From the NCBI GenBank assembly GCA_025738555.1, contig JAOVFP010000001.1:6014001-6078000 (forward strand): DNA of 64,000 nt, given 5' to 3'. The position numbers and the translations under genes were made by a program. Shown here piece by piece: positions 1 to 11,600 of this stretch (positions within the stretch are counted from its first letter, which is position 1; every line of letters starts with the position of its first letter). The notes under the pieces are model-generated. The model did not search any database, had not been told where the DNA came from, and was given only the letters and a program-made list of their open reading frames with translations. This stretch comes from Cyathus striatus (lineage: Eukaryota; Basidiomycota; Agaricomycetes; Agaricales; Nidulariaceae).

Positions 1-1388
1 TATTCAAATGTCACAATAATCATTCCATGCCACCTCCACATATGCTTTTGGATATGTTACTATACCTATTATGTATTTTACTGACAATGTGCTACAGTTG
101 ATTTTATGTATTTAAGTAGTTTACAATGTACTGTAAATACTTATCCATTTCCCTCTAGCTTTCTCCCCTTGCGTGCTTTGAGGCCAAATGTAATGTCATC
201 ATCGTCGATGTGTCGTTTATTTCAACAGGAATTTCAACAGCCTGGGAAACTCATAAAAACAAGGAAATGCATACTCCATGAAGTGTTCTGAGATGAAAGA
301 TATAACTAAACATACTGTATAACATAAAACTTTAAATTAATGATGTAAAATAAAAAATACAAAAGAGCTTGTAAGTATGTTAGTCGACGATTGGTCAACG
401 ATGCGCCGGACGCAGTAAGTATGTAGTAGCTCCAAGCAGTTAGGATATGGGAATGACCGATATTATGTGTGGGAATTGTTGTTGGTTGCCATTATTTTTG
501 GCAACCACGTGTATTTAAACTCCGGTTGATGGGAGGTGTTCGCTCTGCAAAAAACGAGTTTTCATCGCCCTACATAACCCTACTACCTTAAAAGGTAGCG
601 GGAATCACAGGCCTCCTGCCATGCAGACGCATGAAGGCAGTATAGTAACTGTCCCTCTATAGTTAGGTTTGCCTTACTTTATTTGCTGAGGGTAAAAGTA
701 TCTCTACCAGGCCCGAAGACAAAATATTACGACTACTGCTTGATTGTTGATAGATGGCTAAGTTGGTGACCATATGGCTACAGGCATCGTTTCCGCAACG
801 ATGGCTCGAGGTCTGCTCTTACCACCGCTCCAAAGATTAATTTCAAGGGGTAATATGGTAGGGGAGAGTTAAGTAGTAAGTAGTGAGAGACCAATCATTG
901 TTACCGCTAAATTTGTTGTCTGTCACATACAAAATGCCTCCACTTCTAAGAACACATTGGAATTAATTATTTCCTCTGCTTTCTGATACTTCCTCAGCTT
1001 TCCTTTTACGTTAATGTTATTTTACATTTGCTACTTGTCATCTGTTCTATTTATCTGCTACTCCCCCTCACTTCCACTTGATTATTCTTGCATCTAATAA
1101 TCTTTGATATTTATCCTGTTCCATTTCTAGGAAGTACAGCAGTGGGCACAGACAAAAGAAAAGAAAGCTTCAGGTCAGAACAGGAGCCATTGTTTCAGGT
1201 CTTATGTAACAAGCTGCTTGCTCTATGGAGTGTCTGATGGTATGGCCGGCCTCAAAGACCTTGTCCACTACTTAACACCCTCTTGCAGTTGAAAATAAAC
1301 AAACATATGTAGGTAATAAGTAATAATACTCGATGCGAACTTGATGCGAACTGCTAATACTTGGCTACCACTCCTGGATCAATTGAAA
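1..1388. other. Gene-free flank
   Basis: I see no open frame with coding character on either strand. The only structured piece is a 16-bp palindrome at 583-598, listed separately. CpG is present at ordinary frequency, unlike the block from 8.8 to 29 kb. The right edge is set by the last possible coding base of the minus-strand helical-module gene. Confidence 0.5.
577..598. repeat. Palindromic motif copy 1 (ACCCTACTACC stem)
   Basis: CTACCTT-AA-AAGGTAG is a perfect hairpin stem preceded by ACCCTA. Related hairpins followed or preceded by AGGGTTATAGGG occur at 13752-13780, 62185-62212 and 62497-62524. Recurrence at four places suggests the terminus of a short mobile element. The family is not recognised. 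Confidence 0.45.
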
Positions 1389-1452
1389 TCATGTGATCAT
1401 TTTCAAAATTCTTCTGGACGTTCGATGTGAAGTCTGTAAACAATTGTATTTC

Positions 1453-2149
1453 TCATCTAGACGAATAAGGTGTCATGTATATATGGTAAAGGTTGTAGCT
1501 CACTGTAAAATTCCAAGTTTTCCTGTCCAATTGGCTTTGATACTTCTTCAACTTATCTTTAGTACTAGTTGACGAAAATAACTGTTTCAGGCAGTGCCTT
1601 CTCATTAACTTCTCTGCCTCATGCAACATTTCTAGTAAATCACTACATCCATGTTAAACCAGACCCTCATTTATAACAAGTGTAATATTTCACCTACCGT
1701 TCATAATCTCCAAGAAGTTTAGTGAAATTATTATCGGACTCCATAAAGTCTTTCGGAAAGTACGAAATCTCGTCCTTTATTGCATTTATACAGTCAAAAA
1801 CTGCAAGGGCAAATTCTATGTAGTCATCTCTGTTCCTTCGTATTTGCTTTTCAGACCGGGAAAGACATGAAAATGAGTCGATATCTAGTAGGACTATGAC
1901 ACACACCGCCACCAATTCGAGTACTTGAATCAAAGCAGTCGCCACGATTTTGACAGGCGGAAACCCCACGAGCTCCGAAACACCCTCCGCAATTTTAAGC
2001 ACCCTTATCGAGTGAGAGATAGCATTATCCACATGGGAGGACGATGAGGGTTTGATAACGAGGTCTTTTGTCGGTGATAGTGCCATTGTCGAGTAGCGTA
2101 GATTGTGGGACGGAAGCATCTTATGGCCCTCGTTAAATATAATTGACAT
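1453..2149 (-). CDS. Helical MLKL-NTD-like module, three exons
   Basis: Seen: exons 2149-1907, 1846-1698 and 1642-1453, joined by GT-AG introns of 60 and 55 nt, give about 193 aa from ATG at 2149. The first intron is a multiple of three and open, so a naive ORF reads through it. Splicing joins LVA to QIRRNRDDY and then ERDLLEMLHEAEKL, giving a continuous amphipathic helical protein ending in KDKLKKYQSQLD. Known: this pattern (a hydrophobic start helix, Q.R.N+D, then K..Y...LD) matches the N-terminal four-helix module of many agaricomycete NLRs and kinases, compared with the MLKL N-terminal domain. Those proteins normally continue into a NACHT or kinase domain; this one stops, so it is a stand-alone module or a truncation. 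An alternative donor in exon 3 (GTGAGC) would shift the end to about 1389. Inference: membrane-associated or signalling adaptor. Confidence 0.6.
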
Positions 2150-2749
2150 GGGTATGCCTCGTGGTAGCTGGGTTACGCCGATATGTCATGCTTCGCCAGC
2201 ACGCAGAACCCATAAAGGATAGCGATGTAAGGTCATTGTTTTGCAGTGTGGGTCCACCTCGATTATCATGGGACAGCCTTGTAATATGTTCTGGACTCAC
2301 ACGATATCGGTCATCAGTGCAGTGAGTGAAATTTGCAAGACGGTATGAGTCCGAGCACAGCCAAGATAGCAGTTAAATGTCAGTTCAGAATTCGATTCCG
2401 GTGCTTGTAGAAGCTTGTAGGCTGTAGATGCTATTGCTTGGTCGATGCGCCGAAGTGTAATTCTTAAGTACACCGGGTCGGCAGAAGCGGCGCACATATT
2501 TCACAGCTCGAGACTCAAATTGATTTCACCTAGATTCCAGAAGGTGTTCATCCGATAGACAGACGTTGTAGATGAAACTCGATGTAAGTAATAAAAGATC
2601 GTAGCTTACCTGACACACCTTTTTACATGGTACGATAGCACATGATGTACGATGAAGTCGACGAATCGGGTACTTTGTACAGTTGACAAATTCTTTCCTA
2701 ACACTCGAAAGGATAGGGCTGTTGTGAGTTAGACGCAGGAACAAAACGA
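2150..2749. other. Intergenic, no supported gene
   Basis: A 66-codon open frame lies on the minus strand at 2297-2497, but it has no recognisable motif and no clear splice partners. The rest is the flank between the helical-module gene and the tRNA. Confidence 0.35.
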
Positions 2750-2853
2750 TGACGAGAGTGGGATTCGAACCCACGCCCCGAAAGACCAGATTGATTGGAC
2801 AGCGACTGTCCTGATCCTTAGTCTGGCGCCTTAGACCGCTCGGCCATCTCGCC
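2750..2853 (-). tRNA. tRNA-Leu (anticodon AAG), intron-containing
   Basis: Read on the minus strand, the acceptor stem GGCGAGA pairs with TCTCGTC, the D arm has the Leu-type TGGCCGAGCGG, and the anticodon stem CCAGA pairs with TCTGG. The T arm is GTGGGTTCGAATCCCAC and there is a long class II variable arm. The seven-base loop CTAAGGA gives anticodon AAG (reads CTT). A 24-nt intron sits at the canonical site after position 37 and contains a perfect hairpin, GGACAG-TCG-CTGTCC. The discriminator base is A and CCA is not encoded. The gene should be transcribed by RNA polymerase III from internal A and B boxes; the B box is the GGTTCGAATCC of the T arm. Confidence 0.95.
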
Positions 2854-3138
2854 ATGAGCTATGTCAGAGATTGTCCGCATATGAACGCATTAGCTAAATG
2901 CTATTTGACGTAAATACCAGGCATATTGCAGGCATACGTTGTGCATACGTAGATACCAGGGGACTAAAGTTCCTTAGATATATTTTTATTGTTTGATGCA
3001 GGTCAAGGGATGTGCAACGGATCCTTGGAGGATCATCGAGGTCGGAGGAGGCGAGCAACTGGCAAGGTCAAAGCAAGGTCATGGCGAAGTTGCGAAACGT
3101 TGACTCGTTGACGATCACTTGAGTTTGAATTGTACTCG

Positions 3139-3147
3139 CTTTAAAAG
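3139..3147 (+). promoter_or_regulatory. TATA-like box of the 3252 gene
   Basis: CTTTAAAAG lies about 105 bases before the ATG at 3252, a normal distance for a fungal core promoter. Assigned from position and composition only. Confidence 0.3.
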
Positions 3148-3251
3148 TCCGCAGGGTGGCTCGCTCTTAACATGGACTTAACACCTTTGGCTGTTTATCG
3201 CCTTACATTGACTCTCACCCCCACCACCATCACCACCGCCCCCAAAAATCC

Positions 3252-4460
3252 ATGTCAAATAACCTCTTGGGGTTCTCAAACCCCCTCCGTCGCCTCCTTA
3301 CCATCCTCAAACCCTCTCCAGACTCCCCAACCAAACCCAGCATCTTGCGCAAGCGTTCGAAGAAACATCAAAACGTTGGACTGGACTCATTCGATGTTTC
3401 CAAGTCTCATGGGGACTATAAATCTGGCGATGTATCAGCGAATCTCGATTTAGTTTCTGGGATACAGCCTGCTTCTAGTTCTGCAGAGGGTCCTTCTAGA
3501 TGGGAAGAGAGACCGTCAGCCGCTGCTATCCAGTCCCCCAAAATCAATGCTACTGCTGAAGAGAGGTTACGAGCTCTTAGCGTTCAGCTTTCTCCGAATC
3601 CTGCAAAGAGTACTTCTGACTTAGATAAGCTATCATGTGCCACTCCTGCCCTCAAGACGCCTGATTTTTCTGCCATCCATTCGGAAGGCCTTATTATGAT
3701 CGCTGAGGAAAGATCGTCAGCCACTACTTCCAGCGCATCAAGTGAAGGTGTCTGTGCTCAAGGCTCGTGTTTGACTCCAGGAGAAGACGATCCCTCGTAC
3801 ACCTACCCAGAAACTCTAATGAGTGCAGAATCCCCAGCCTATGTCTCTTCTTACTTTTCCGAAAACGCCGAGCCCATTCACCTCCAACGAATCACATCGC
3901 TTACCAAAGCCCCCACTACCACATCCGAACCTTCCAAAGAACCTCCCCGAATCAAAAACCCAGCACGCGGTCAATTCACCAAACACCCCCTACTCGAAAA
4001 CAAAATCACCCGTCCACAAAGAGCGCGAAACCACAACCGCTCTTCTCCCTGTCAAATCCTCCGAACCCCCCTGGGCTCAAAAGAAAATTTACCAGACTTG
4101 ATGAGTGCTCAGATCGGACTTACGCCTTTCGCCCAGAACTGTTTATGCTCAAAGGAGTGTTTAGCTTGCTCTCTACCGCTCTGTGCGACGTTACCTAGGT
4201 CGAAGGACTCAGCTGTACTCTGCGCAATGGATCCGAATTTACTCAGTTTCAGCCCGAGGCCGCAGGACCCAGTCGTCCTTTCTCCATACACGAATGCGCA
4301 TACGTTTAACAAGGAAGGAAGAATAGTAGATCTAAGTCTCGCCTCTGTCAAACCGCATTACCGACCGAAGAGGAGCCGGTCGTTGCATAGTGGTGTTATT
4401 CTGCGAGATAGTAATAGTGCGAGGCAAGACCTTGAGGGTGCTCATGAAAGGTTGCGATGA
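3252..4460 (+). CDS. Unknown serine/proline-rich protein, 402 aa
   Basis: A single uninterrupted 402-codon frame, the longest non-repeat ORF outside the NLR, in CpG-normal DNA. The product is basic at the N terminus (RKRSKKHQN around residues 33-41) and then rich in Ser, Pro and Thr. Near residue 285-310 it has a cluster of cysteines (NCLCSKECLACSLPLC). It ends in a basic stretch, RPKRSRS. I see no signal peptide or membrane helix; most of the chain looks disordered. No family is recognised. The start was chosen as the first ATG of the frame, with a TATA-like box upstream. The intron-free structure and lack of stops over 1.2 kb argue for a real gene. Confidence 0.6.
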   Translation: MSNNLLGFSNPLRRLLTILKPSPDSPTKPSILRKRSKKHQNVGLDSFDVSKSHGDYKSGDVSANLDLVSGIQPASSSAEGPSRWEERPSAAAIQSPKINATAEERLRALSVQLSPNPAKSTSDLDKLSCATPALKTPDFSAIHSEGLIMIAEERSSATTSSASSEGVCAQGSCLTPGEDDPSYTYPETLMSAESPAYVSSYFSENAEPIHLQRITSLTKAPTTTSEPSKEPPRIKNPARGQFTKHPLLENKITRPQRARNHNRSSPCQILRTPLGSKENLPDLMSAQIGLTPFAQNCLCSKECLACSLPLCATLPRSKDSAVLCAMDPNLLSFSPRPQDPVVLSPYTNAHTFNKEGRIVDLSLASVKPHYRPKRSRSLHSGVILRDSNSARQDLEGAHERLR

Positions 4461-4589
4461 TGTTTATACGCAAAGAGGAAATGTAGTAGCGTAGCTTGCT
4501 TAGCTAAGGGCACATTTATAGGTTAGATCTAGGTACATAGTTGTATGAAAGTCGGAAATACTTTATTCACATGTCGATACTATATAGAC

Positions 4590-6660
4590 TATACATAACT
4601 CATATGTACAAACACAACTTCACCGAACGCCCAACTATCCAACCACCCACCAGCAACGTCTAAACAGTACAATAATCCAAAACCCCTGCACCCGACTCGC
4701 CATTGACCAAACGTACTCACTACAAGCGCCATGCCCTCTTTCAAAGCTGCATAAAGGTCGTCCGTCAGCAAATATCCCGAGAAGCCACAAAATAAAAACA
4801 ACTCACAATGCCCAATCTCACCCAACACCTCAACACCACTCTCCCTCTCACTTACCCTATCCCTCGCATTCCTCTACTCTTCCTCAGCAACGCGGGCAAG
4901 CTCAAACGTCCGTCCTTCTATCTCGGCCAAGAAACTCGTGAACGCCTCAGATATCTTCGGAATGTCGCGCTACAACGGTGCTGAAGGCGTCGCGGTGGAG
5001 CGAGGTGGATGTTAGGAATGATGGGACTAGAGAAATGAAGGGGGTGAGTAGGGATACAAGTAGCGAGAGAAAGGGAGAAAGAAAGGGGGCTTGTAGCCGG
5101 AATCGGTATCACGTGACAACAGAGATATAGCGCCAACTGCAACTTGAACAGAACAGTGTTCTGTCAAACAGAAAGCAAACAGTCGAAGGCTTATCCCCAC
5201 TTAGAGGCAATGCGAGAAGATGATCCACCAATATAGGTATAGACCGCCAAAAAGAGCTTAGCCACGCAAGCGCATAGGTGGTACATAGCAACGAGTCTTG
5301 CTCACCTCCCCCCCTCCCCCAATCGAAAATCACAAAATTCTGGGGAAGGAGCACATCAAGCTCGTGGTGTAGCACCGCCATCCCACTAGAGACAAACCCC
5401 TCCCCCCTCCCGCTCAAAAAACCAAAAACCAAAAAGGAACAACGCACCATCAGCAACACCCCTAACACCCTCCCCACCCCCTCACACCAACTTCCACACT
5501 CCGACCATCACGCGCCATTTCAGCCCACTTCTTCAAATCCCCTGCGTATGCTCTAACTTCGCCCGGAACACACTCTACCACACTCTCTTTCGCCCTCTTG
5601 GATAGAGCCGCTATCAAACCAGGTTTCTTGACAACGGGGGCGGAAAGAGCAGGATGGGGAGTGGGAGAAGCGGTGGAATAAGAAGTAGGACCACCACCTT
5701 CTCCTTCGCCCTCTTGGCTAGAGCCACTATCAATCCAGGTTTCTTAACAGCGAGGGCGAAAGGAGCAAGAGGAGAAGGGGGAAAAGCAGAGGCAGGAGAA
5801 GAAGTAGGAGAAGAGCTACACTCCTAAACAGCTCCTGAACATGATTCGCAGCATCAACCACGGGCCCATCACTCGCCAATACATCCAACACTCTCTCCAC
5901 CTCCGAAGGCCTTCCAGATTTAACCACCCTCTTTCGGAGCACCTGCACAGGCAATCCCACCCCCATATCCCTCCCCACTTCCACGTTCTGCACAGCAGGA
6001 GGTTGGGGAGGGGGGAGGGGGGGCACCTCGCCCCAATGTCTACCGTTACCGCTCCCTTAGGAAAAGGGGGGAGTTACGAAGGAGAGTAGCCCATAGCGTA
6101 AGCTGGAACTTCTGATCCTGCGACTTCAGAAACATCTGCAGCCGATAAAGGGCTGTAAAGTGCTCCCCTTTTCGCTCGCTTTGCTATCTATCCCCTCAAT
6201 CAGGCAGCCAACGGCATAGACGTAAGATTCCTCTGCGAAAGTGCAGTATCGATGATGTACGCAGCCACAAGCCACGTGAACACAGCTATGAACCACAAAG
6301 TCGCGCTACGGAGGAGGGGGCACATATGAACGGCAAAACGACGGCGGACGTGCATGTGCGGAAGAGGTGGCCTATCATTATCTTGAAGAGGGTGTTGACG
6401 AGAGGGGTGTAGGAGAATAGAGGGAAGAGGAGGAAGCAGAGGAGGAAAGCGTGAGTGAGTATGATGGAGACGAGGGGAGGGAGAGGGCTGTGACTCGGAT
6501 TGCGAGTATTGAGAGGGGTTCGGAGGGGAGTTGGGTACGGAGGTGGATTGCGCGTGGGATTCGAGGGTTATGAGGGAGGGGAGAGCAGGTTTCCCTGTAG
6601 TGACACTGAGTAAAGGAAGAGATGTAGGAGGAGGAGACGTACTTTGACTTGACGAAGAGT
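4590..6660 (-). pseudogene. Decayed coding debris with membrane-helix segments
   Basis: On the minus strand several frames carry protein-like stretches without forming one ORF. Around 6480-6240 there are hydrophobic helices (for example IILTHAFLLCFLLFPLFSY and, in another frame, TLWFIAVFTWLVAAYIIDTA). Around 6010-5840 there is a charged helical stretch (RVVKSGRPSEVERVLDVL), and around 5000-4860 a coiled-coil-like stretch (SEAFTSFLAEIEGRTFELA) that runs into a TAG. The DNA is purine-rich and low-complexity here. I read this as a broken multi-pass membrane protein gene, or two genes, with frameshifts. The identity is unknown and the limits are approximate. Confidence 0.3.
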
Positions 6661-8560
6661 GATAAGCCTTGGGATCTGTGGGATCAAAGGCGTACGCTAG
6701 GAAGATTGCACCACGAGCAGGGTGAGAGCAGCCAAGCTTAGGCCTAGGTCTTTACTGTAATACCGACGGTTATAAGTAAGTGTATGTCTAAAATAGAAAT
6801 GCGAGTGTAAGGAAGGAGGAGTGGAACCGTCAGGGCGAACGTCGAGCCTACCTTTGGTGACAACCATAACCCTAGAATTCTTCCTGTGACCTAAATTGCG
6901 TTGGTCCTTCACAGCGTCCAGCTCGTGCTTCTTCTAGTCTCCCTGAGTGCAATAAGTATATGGTTCCATATCCACAATCTGTGAATATTGTCCAGTCTTC
7001 TGCATTGGGTGAATGAAAGTGGGACTCGGACATCTTGCGGACATCGCCATCGACTCCCGAGTGCGTTGCCGTCGGGAGCAGTAGTTCAACTTCGCATCAG
7101 GTGACTGCCACTGCGCTTAGCGCCAACTTAGCGCTCAGCGTCCGACGTCAACTTTCAAGCTCTCAAGCTGTCTCAAGCACCAGTCGTAGCGTGAGTGAAA
7201 AGCCATCTCAAAAAGCTACCCTTCTCCTTGACGTCTTCAAAGTACAACCAATGTACAACAAAACGTCGAAACCAAGTCGGAACTGCAGCGATCTTCAAGC
7301 ATCATTCCACTAGTAGATTCTACCTCAGCCGATATAGCCTACAGGAATCAGTACTTCACATCGATAACCTCAAAGAGCGCCAATCGATTCCATCGATTCA
7401 TATAGCGCGGCGCTCAGAAGGGATACCTAGGGAAGTCGCCGTTCACATTAACAACCTTAGACATACTTAGTAGAAGCCACGCGATCAGGAAGGATAGGTC
7501 TGAATGTATCACCATGAGGCGATCCACATGGAACGCAAGCACGACGTCATCCAGAAGTGAATGAAGGTGAAGCAGCTGGTTAAGAAGCTTCATATTCGCT
7601 CAGTGCACACGCTCACGCCCTGGTCAGGCGTTTCTTGATGGAAATCTACGCTTAGGACTCAGGAGCAAGTATTAGCGTTCAAGGAAGGCATATCGTGATC
7701 TTCATTGGGGTTCGTTTAATTCCCATCTTACCTACGCTTTGTATCCTTCGACATCCATCAACACGTTCATTTAGTATAAAATTGCTACAGTTGAAATGAA
7801 ATGATATACTTACACCTCATGTTGGGAAAGCACAGCAAAGACGTGCTGCAGGGTGAGACGTAGGGACGCTAGCGACGAGGGCTAGGTTCGACGGGTTAAA
7901 CACCATATTTGACCGGCGTAAGAAATTTTCGTCGGTCGCTGTGCAATGTCGTCTCATATAACACTTAGACCTTCTGCAACTTGCCTGCAACCACAAGTTC
8001 AGAGGATATCTCAAGCGTTCGGATGACTTGCTCAACTTGCAAGTATAAGACGAAAAAGGCTCCTGTCTGGGTCAATGCTTCGACATAAGGAAGCTGCTGA
8101 AAAAATGTCCGATTTTGCCTTGCCTCGCCTTCAACACATGTACATGTACTCTAAAACGATAGCAAGTATTCCCATGTCAGACGATCAGTGGATAATAATA
8201 GCCGTTAATTATCGACTTCTTATCGACTTCTTTCTCCCACCGGGATGTATTGTGAATCTGGATGTCGCCGCATGTCAATCAAGCTGCCTGTCAAGAATAG
8301 TATTTCAACTAGCTAGCGTTTCGTTATCATATGTCTGTGGTGCTCGTGTGGTGAATCTTGGCCAGCGCAAACTACTAGTACAAATCTCACGATCTATTCA
8401 TATCCGTTATCCGTTATCCGTAAACTCTACTCACCTTCACGATTGTGACGCCGCTATGCGTAAGAACTATAAAAATACATACATCGTGTCAGATATACAT
8501 AGAACGTGAAAGAACTGATCATTCCGATGGTTTGCGTCGGAACACGCATTGAACACGCGT
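6661..8560. other. Intergenic, no supported gene
   Basis: Open frames up to 144 codons occur (for example 8075-8509) but show no domain, no coding-like composition and no consistent splice structure. A possible short exon remnant lies on the minus strand around 6912-6840, followed by a GTAGGC...TTTTAG intron-like segment. CpG is common throughout. Confidence 0.4.
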
Positions 8561-8570
8561 GGCGCAACAT

Positions 8571-8577
8571 TATATAG
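8571..8577 (+). promoter_or_regulatory. TATA box of the NLR gene
   Basis: TATATAG about 100 bases before the ATG at 8674, inside a CpG-rich promoter segment (8520-8670). The leader between them is CT/CA-rich (ccccttctcctgtgctc), typical of strongly transcribed fungal genes. Confidence 0.5.
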
Positions 8578-8673
8578 CTCGCCTGTTGAAGCATTTGATC
8601 CCCTTCTCCTGTGCTCTTAAACTCCCAACTCAAGTGCTACAACACGATTCACAACTTCAACAACACCTTTACA

Positions 8674-11600
8674 ATGTCCGACAATATTCCCAGTGCTCAA
8701 GCATTCTCTAATGCGCATCATGTCGACGCAACGGGTGCACAAATTAATGCTATTGGCCGTGATCAAATCAATGTCTATAATAACAACATAAAAAATGAAT
8801 ATGAAACCTTCGAAAGACTTAAACTATTGAAGCCTGTTGATCATAACCTGCATGATCCACCTGCATGCATGGAAGGGACTAGGGTTACTATTCTGAGTGA
8901 GATTTACAAGTGGCTAAATGATTTTGGTAAGTATATGTGTTGGTGCATTCATAATAGAAGGCCAATTTATCATGTCCATAGATGAATCCACCCCAAACTT
9001 GATGTGGATAACTGGTTGTCCTGGCTCTGGAAAATCTGCAATGGCTTCAACTCTGGTTGAAAAATCAAAGGAATTGCAGAGACTGGGTGGCCACCATTTC
9101 TTTAAGGGAAATAATAGTGCCTTAGATGATGCTACTGTAGTTTGGAGAACAATAGCTGCAGACTTGGCATCAAAATCAAAGTATTCCATTTTGAGGGAGA
9201 AAATTGTAGAACATCTTGATAATAGCTTTCCTCTTGGAAGAATTGATTGGCACTTCAAATATCTCATTAAAGATCCACTTACTACTTGGCAAGAGAATCT
9301 TACTAGATTCCCACCTATATTTATTATTGATGCACTAGATGAATGTCTATCATCAAAGGAGATTAAGAATACATTTGAAAGAACACTTTGTAAATGGACA
9401 GAACTTCCAAAGCATTACAAACTAGTTTTAACTGGAAGAGCAGGTTCAGAACCTACCATTGTTCAAAATAATAATAAATGTAAACTTGTCAAACTTGAAA
9501 CTGACCTAAAGCTTGACCCAGAAATAAATGAAAACATTTATCAGTTTTTGAAGCAGTCTTTTGAGATTCACAAGAATGAGCTGCAATTATATTTAATAGA
9601 AGATGAATTGCAGGAAATGACAAGAAAATCTGCAGGATTATTTATTTGGGCAACCACTGCTATGAAGTACATTGTTACAAATACTGAGACAAATGAATTA
9701 TCACCAAGGAAGAAGCTTAACCAAGTTTTATCTAGTGCTGTAGAAAATCCTGTTGACACACTCTATGAGGAAATTCTTCAGACATCTTTTGGAAAATGGG
9801 ATAATGAGAGACTGGAAATTGTAAGACAGGTATTGGCAACAATATATTTAGCCAAGTCTCCATTACCCAAAGATGGACTAGAAAACTTTTTAAAATCTGA
9901 TAATAATGATCAGTACTTGAAAGAGGAAATTGGCAGAGTGCTAAATTTTCTTCAGCCAGTTATGGAAAATAATAATAATAATATAATGTTTCATCACTTA
10001 TCATTTGTTGAATTTTTGCGAAAAATACCTACTGATAAACAATTCTCAATAAATGATGAAAAGCATATAAATAGAATGACAAAAGCAGTGTTTCAGGTTC
10101 TTAACAGTAAACTAAAATTTAATATATGCAATATTGAATCATCATATTCAATGAATGAAGAAAATTCTGATTTACAAATAAAAATATCTCAACATATACC
10201 AACATATGTTCAATATTGCTGTAAATATTGGAATTTGCATTACATTGAAATAATTCAAATGGAAAAGAGTGTTTTGAATGGCTCAGAGGAGTTTCATACA
10301 TTCATATATTGCAAACTATTGTACTGGTTTGAGGTTATGAGTCTCTTAAATATGATGAATGAAGTACAAGAAATGTTGAAAAAAATATCTCATTACATGA
10401 AAGTAGTAAAAATAAATTTGAAGGTCTTGAAATTTATTGAGGATGGTGCAAAATTTGTTGCAAACTACTATTTTCCTATATCAAAAAGCATACCACACAT
10501 ATATCTGTCAGCACTAGCATTTGCCCCCCAAAATTCATTAATAATAAGGCATTATTCATCCTCATTTCAAAATCTACTATTAATAAGAAAAGGAAGAGAT
10601 ATAGACTGGAATACCACATTATATAATATGTATTACAATGGTTCAAGTGTGCTTTCTGTAGCATTTTCACATGATGGAACTCAGGTAGTACTTGGCTCAG
10701 CAGATAAAACTGTCAGAGTATGGAATGTGGAGAGTGGAAAAACTATTGCTGGACCATTTGAAGGCCACAGCAATGCAGTGTCATCAGTGGCATTCTCTCC
10801 AGATGGAAAACAAGTGGTGTCTGGCTCAGAAGATCAAACTGTCAGAGTATGGAATGTGGAGAGTGGAAAGACCATTTCTGGACCATTTGAAGGCCACAGG
10901 GGTACAGTGACATCAGTGGCATTCTCTCCAGATGGAAAACAAGTGGTGTTTGGCTCAGAAGATCAAACTGTCAGAGTATGGAATGTGGAGAGTGGAAAGA
11001 CCATTGCTGGACCATTTGAAGGCCACAGACATTGGGTGAGATCAGTGGCATTCTCTCCAGATGGAAAACAAGTGGTGTCTGGCTCATCTGATAAAACTGT
11101 CAGAGTATGGAATGTGGAGAGTGGAAAGACCATTTCTGGACCATTTGAAGGCCACAGGGGTACAGTGGCATCAGTGGCATTCTCTCCAGATGGAAAACAA
11201 GTGGTGTCTGGCTCATCTGATCAAACTGTCAGAGTATGGAATGTGGAGAGTGGAAAGACCATTGCTGGACCATTTGAAGGCCACAGTTCTCTGGTGACAT
11301 CAGTGGCATTCTCTCCAGATGGAAAACAAGTGGTGTCTGGCTCATATAATAAAACTGTCAGAGTATGGAATGTGGAGAGTGGAAAGACCATTTCTGGACC
11401 ATTTGAAGGCCACAGTTCTCTGGTGACATCAGTGGCATTCTCTCCAGATGGAAAACAAGTGGTGTCTGGCTCATGTGATCAAACTGTCAGAGTATGGAAT
11501 GTGGAGAGTGGAAAGGCCATTGCTGGACCATTTGAAGGCCACAGTTATCCAGTGACATCAGTGGCATTCTCTCCAGATGGAAAACAAGTGGTGTCTGGCT

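Noticed and set aside
577..590. Telomere-like TAACCCTA
   Set aside because: A single unit only, part of the hairpin motif; no tandem telomere repeat.
2526..2855. 109-codon minus-strand ORF beginning MARWPSGLRR
   Set aside because: It is the translation of the tRNA-Leu gene and its flank, a well-known annotation artefact.
8075..8509. 144-codon ORF upstream of the NLR
   Set aside because: No motif, no coding-like composition, and it lies in the intergenic promoter region.
8918..8981. ATG at 8918 as start of the NLR
   Set aside because: It lies in the last bases of exon 1; the next 55 bases are an intron, and splicing gives a better protein that starts at 8674.
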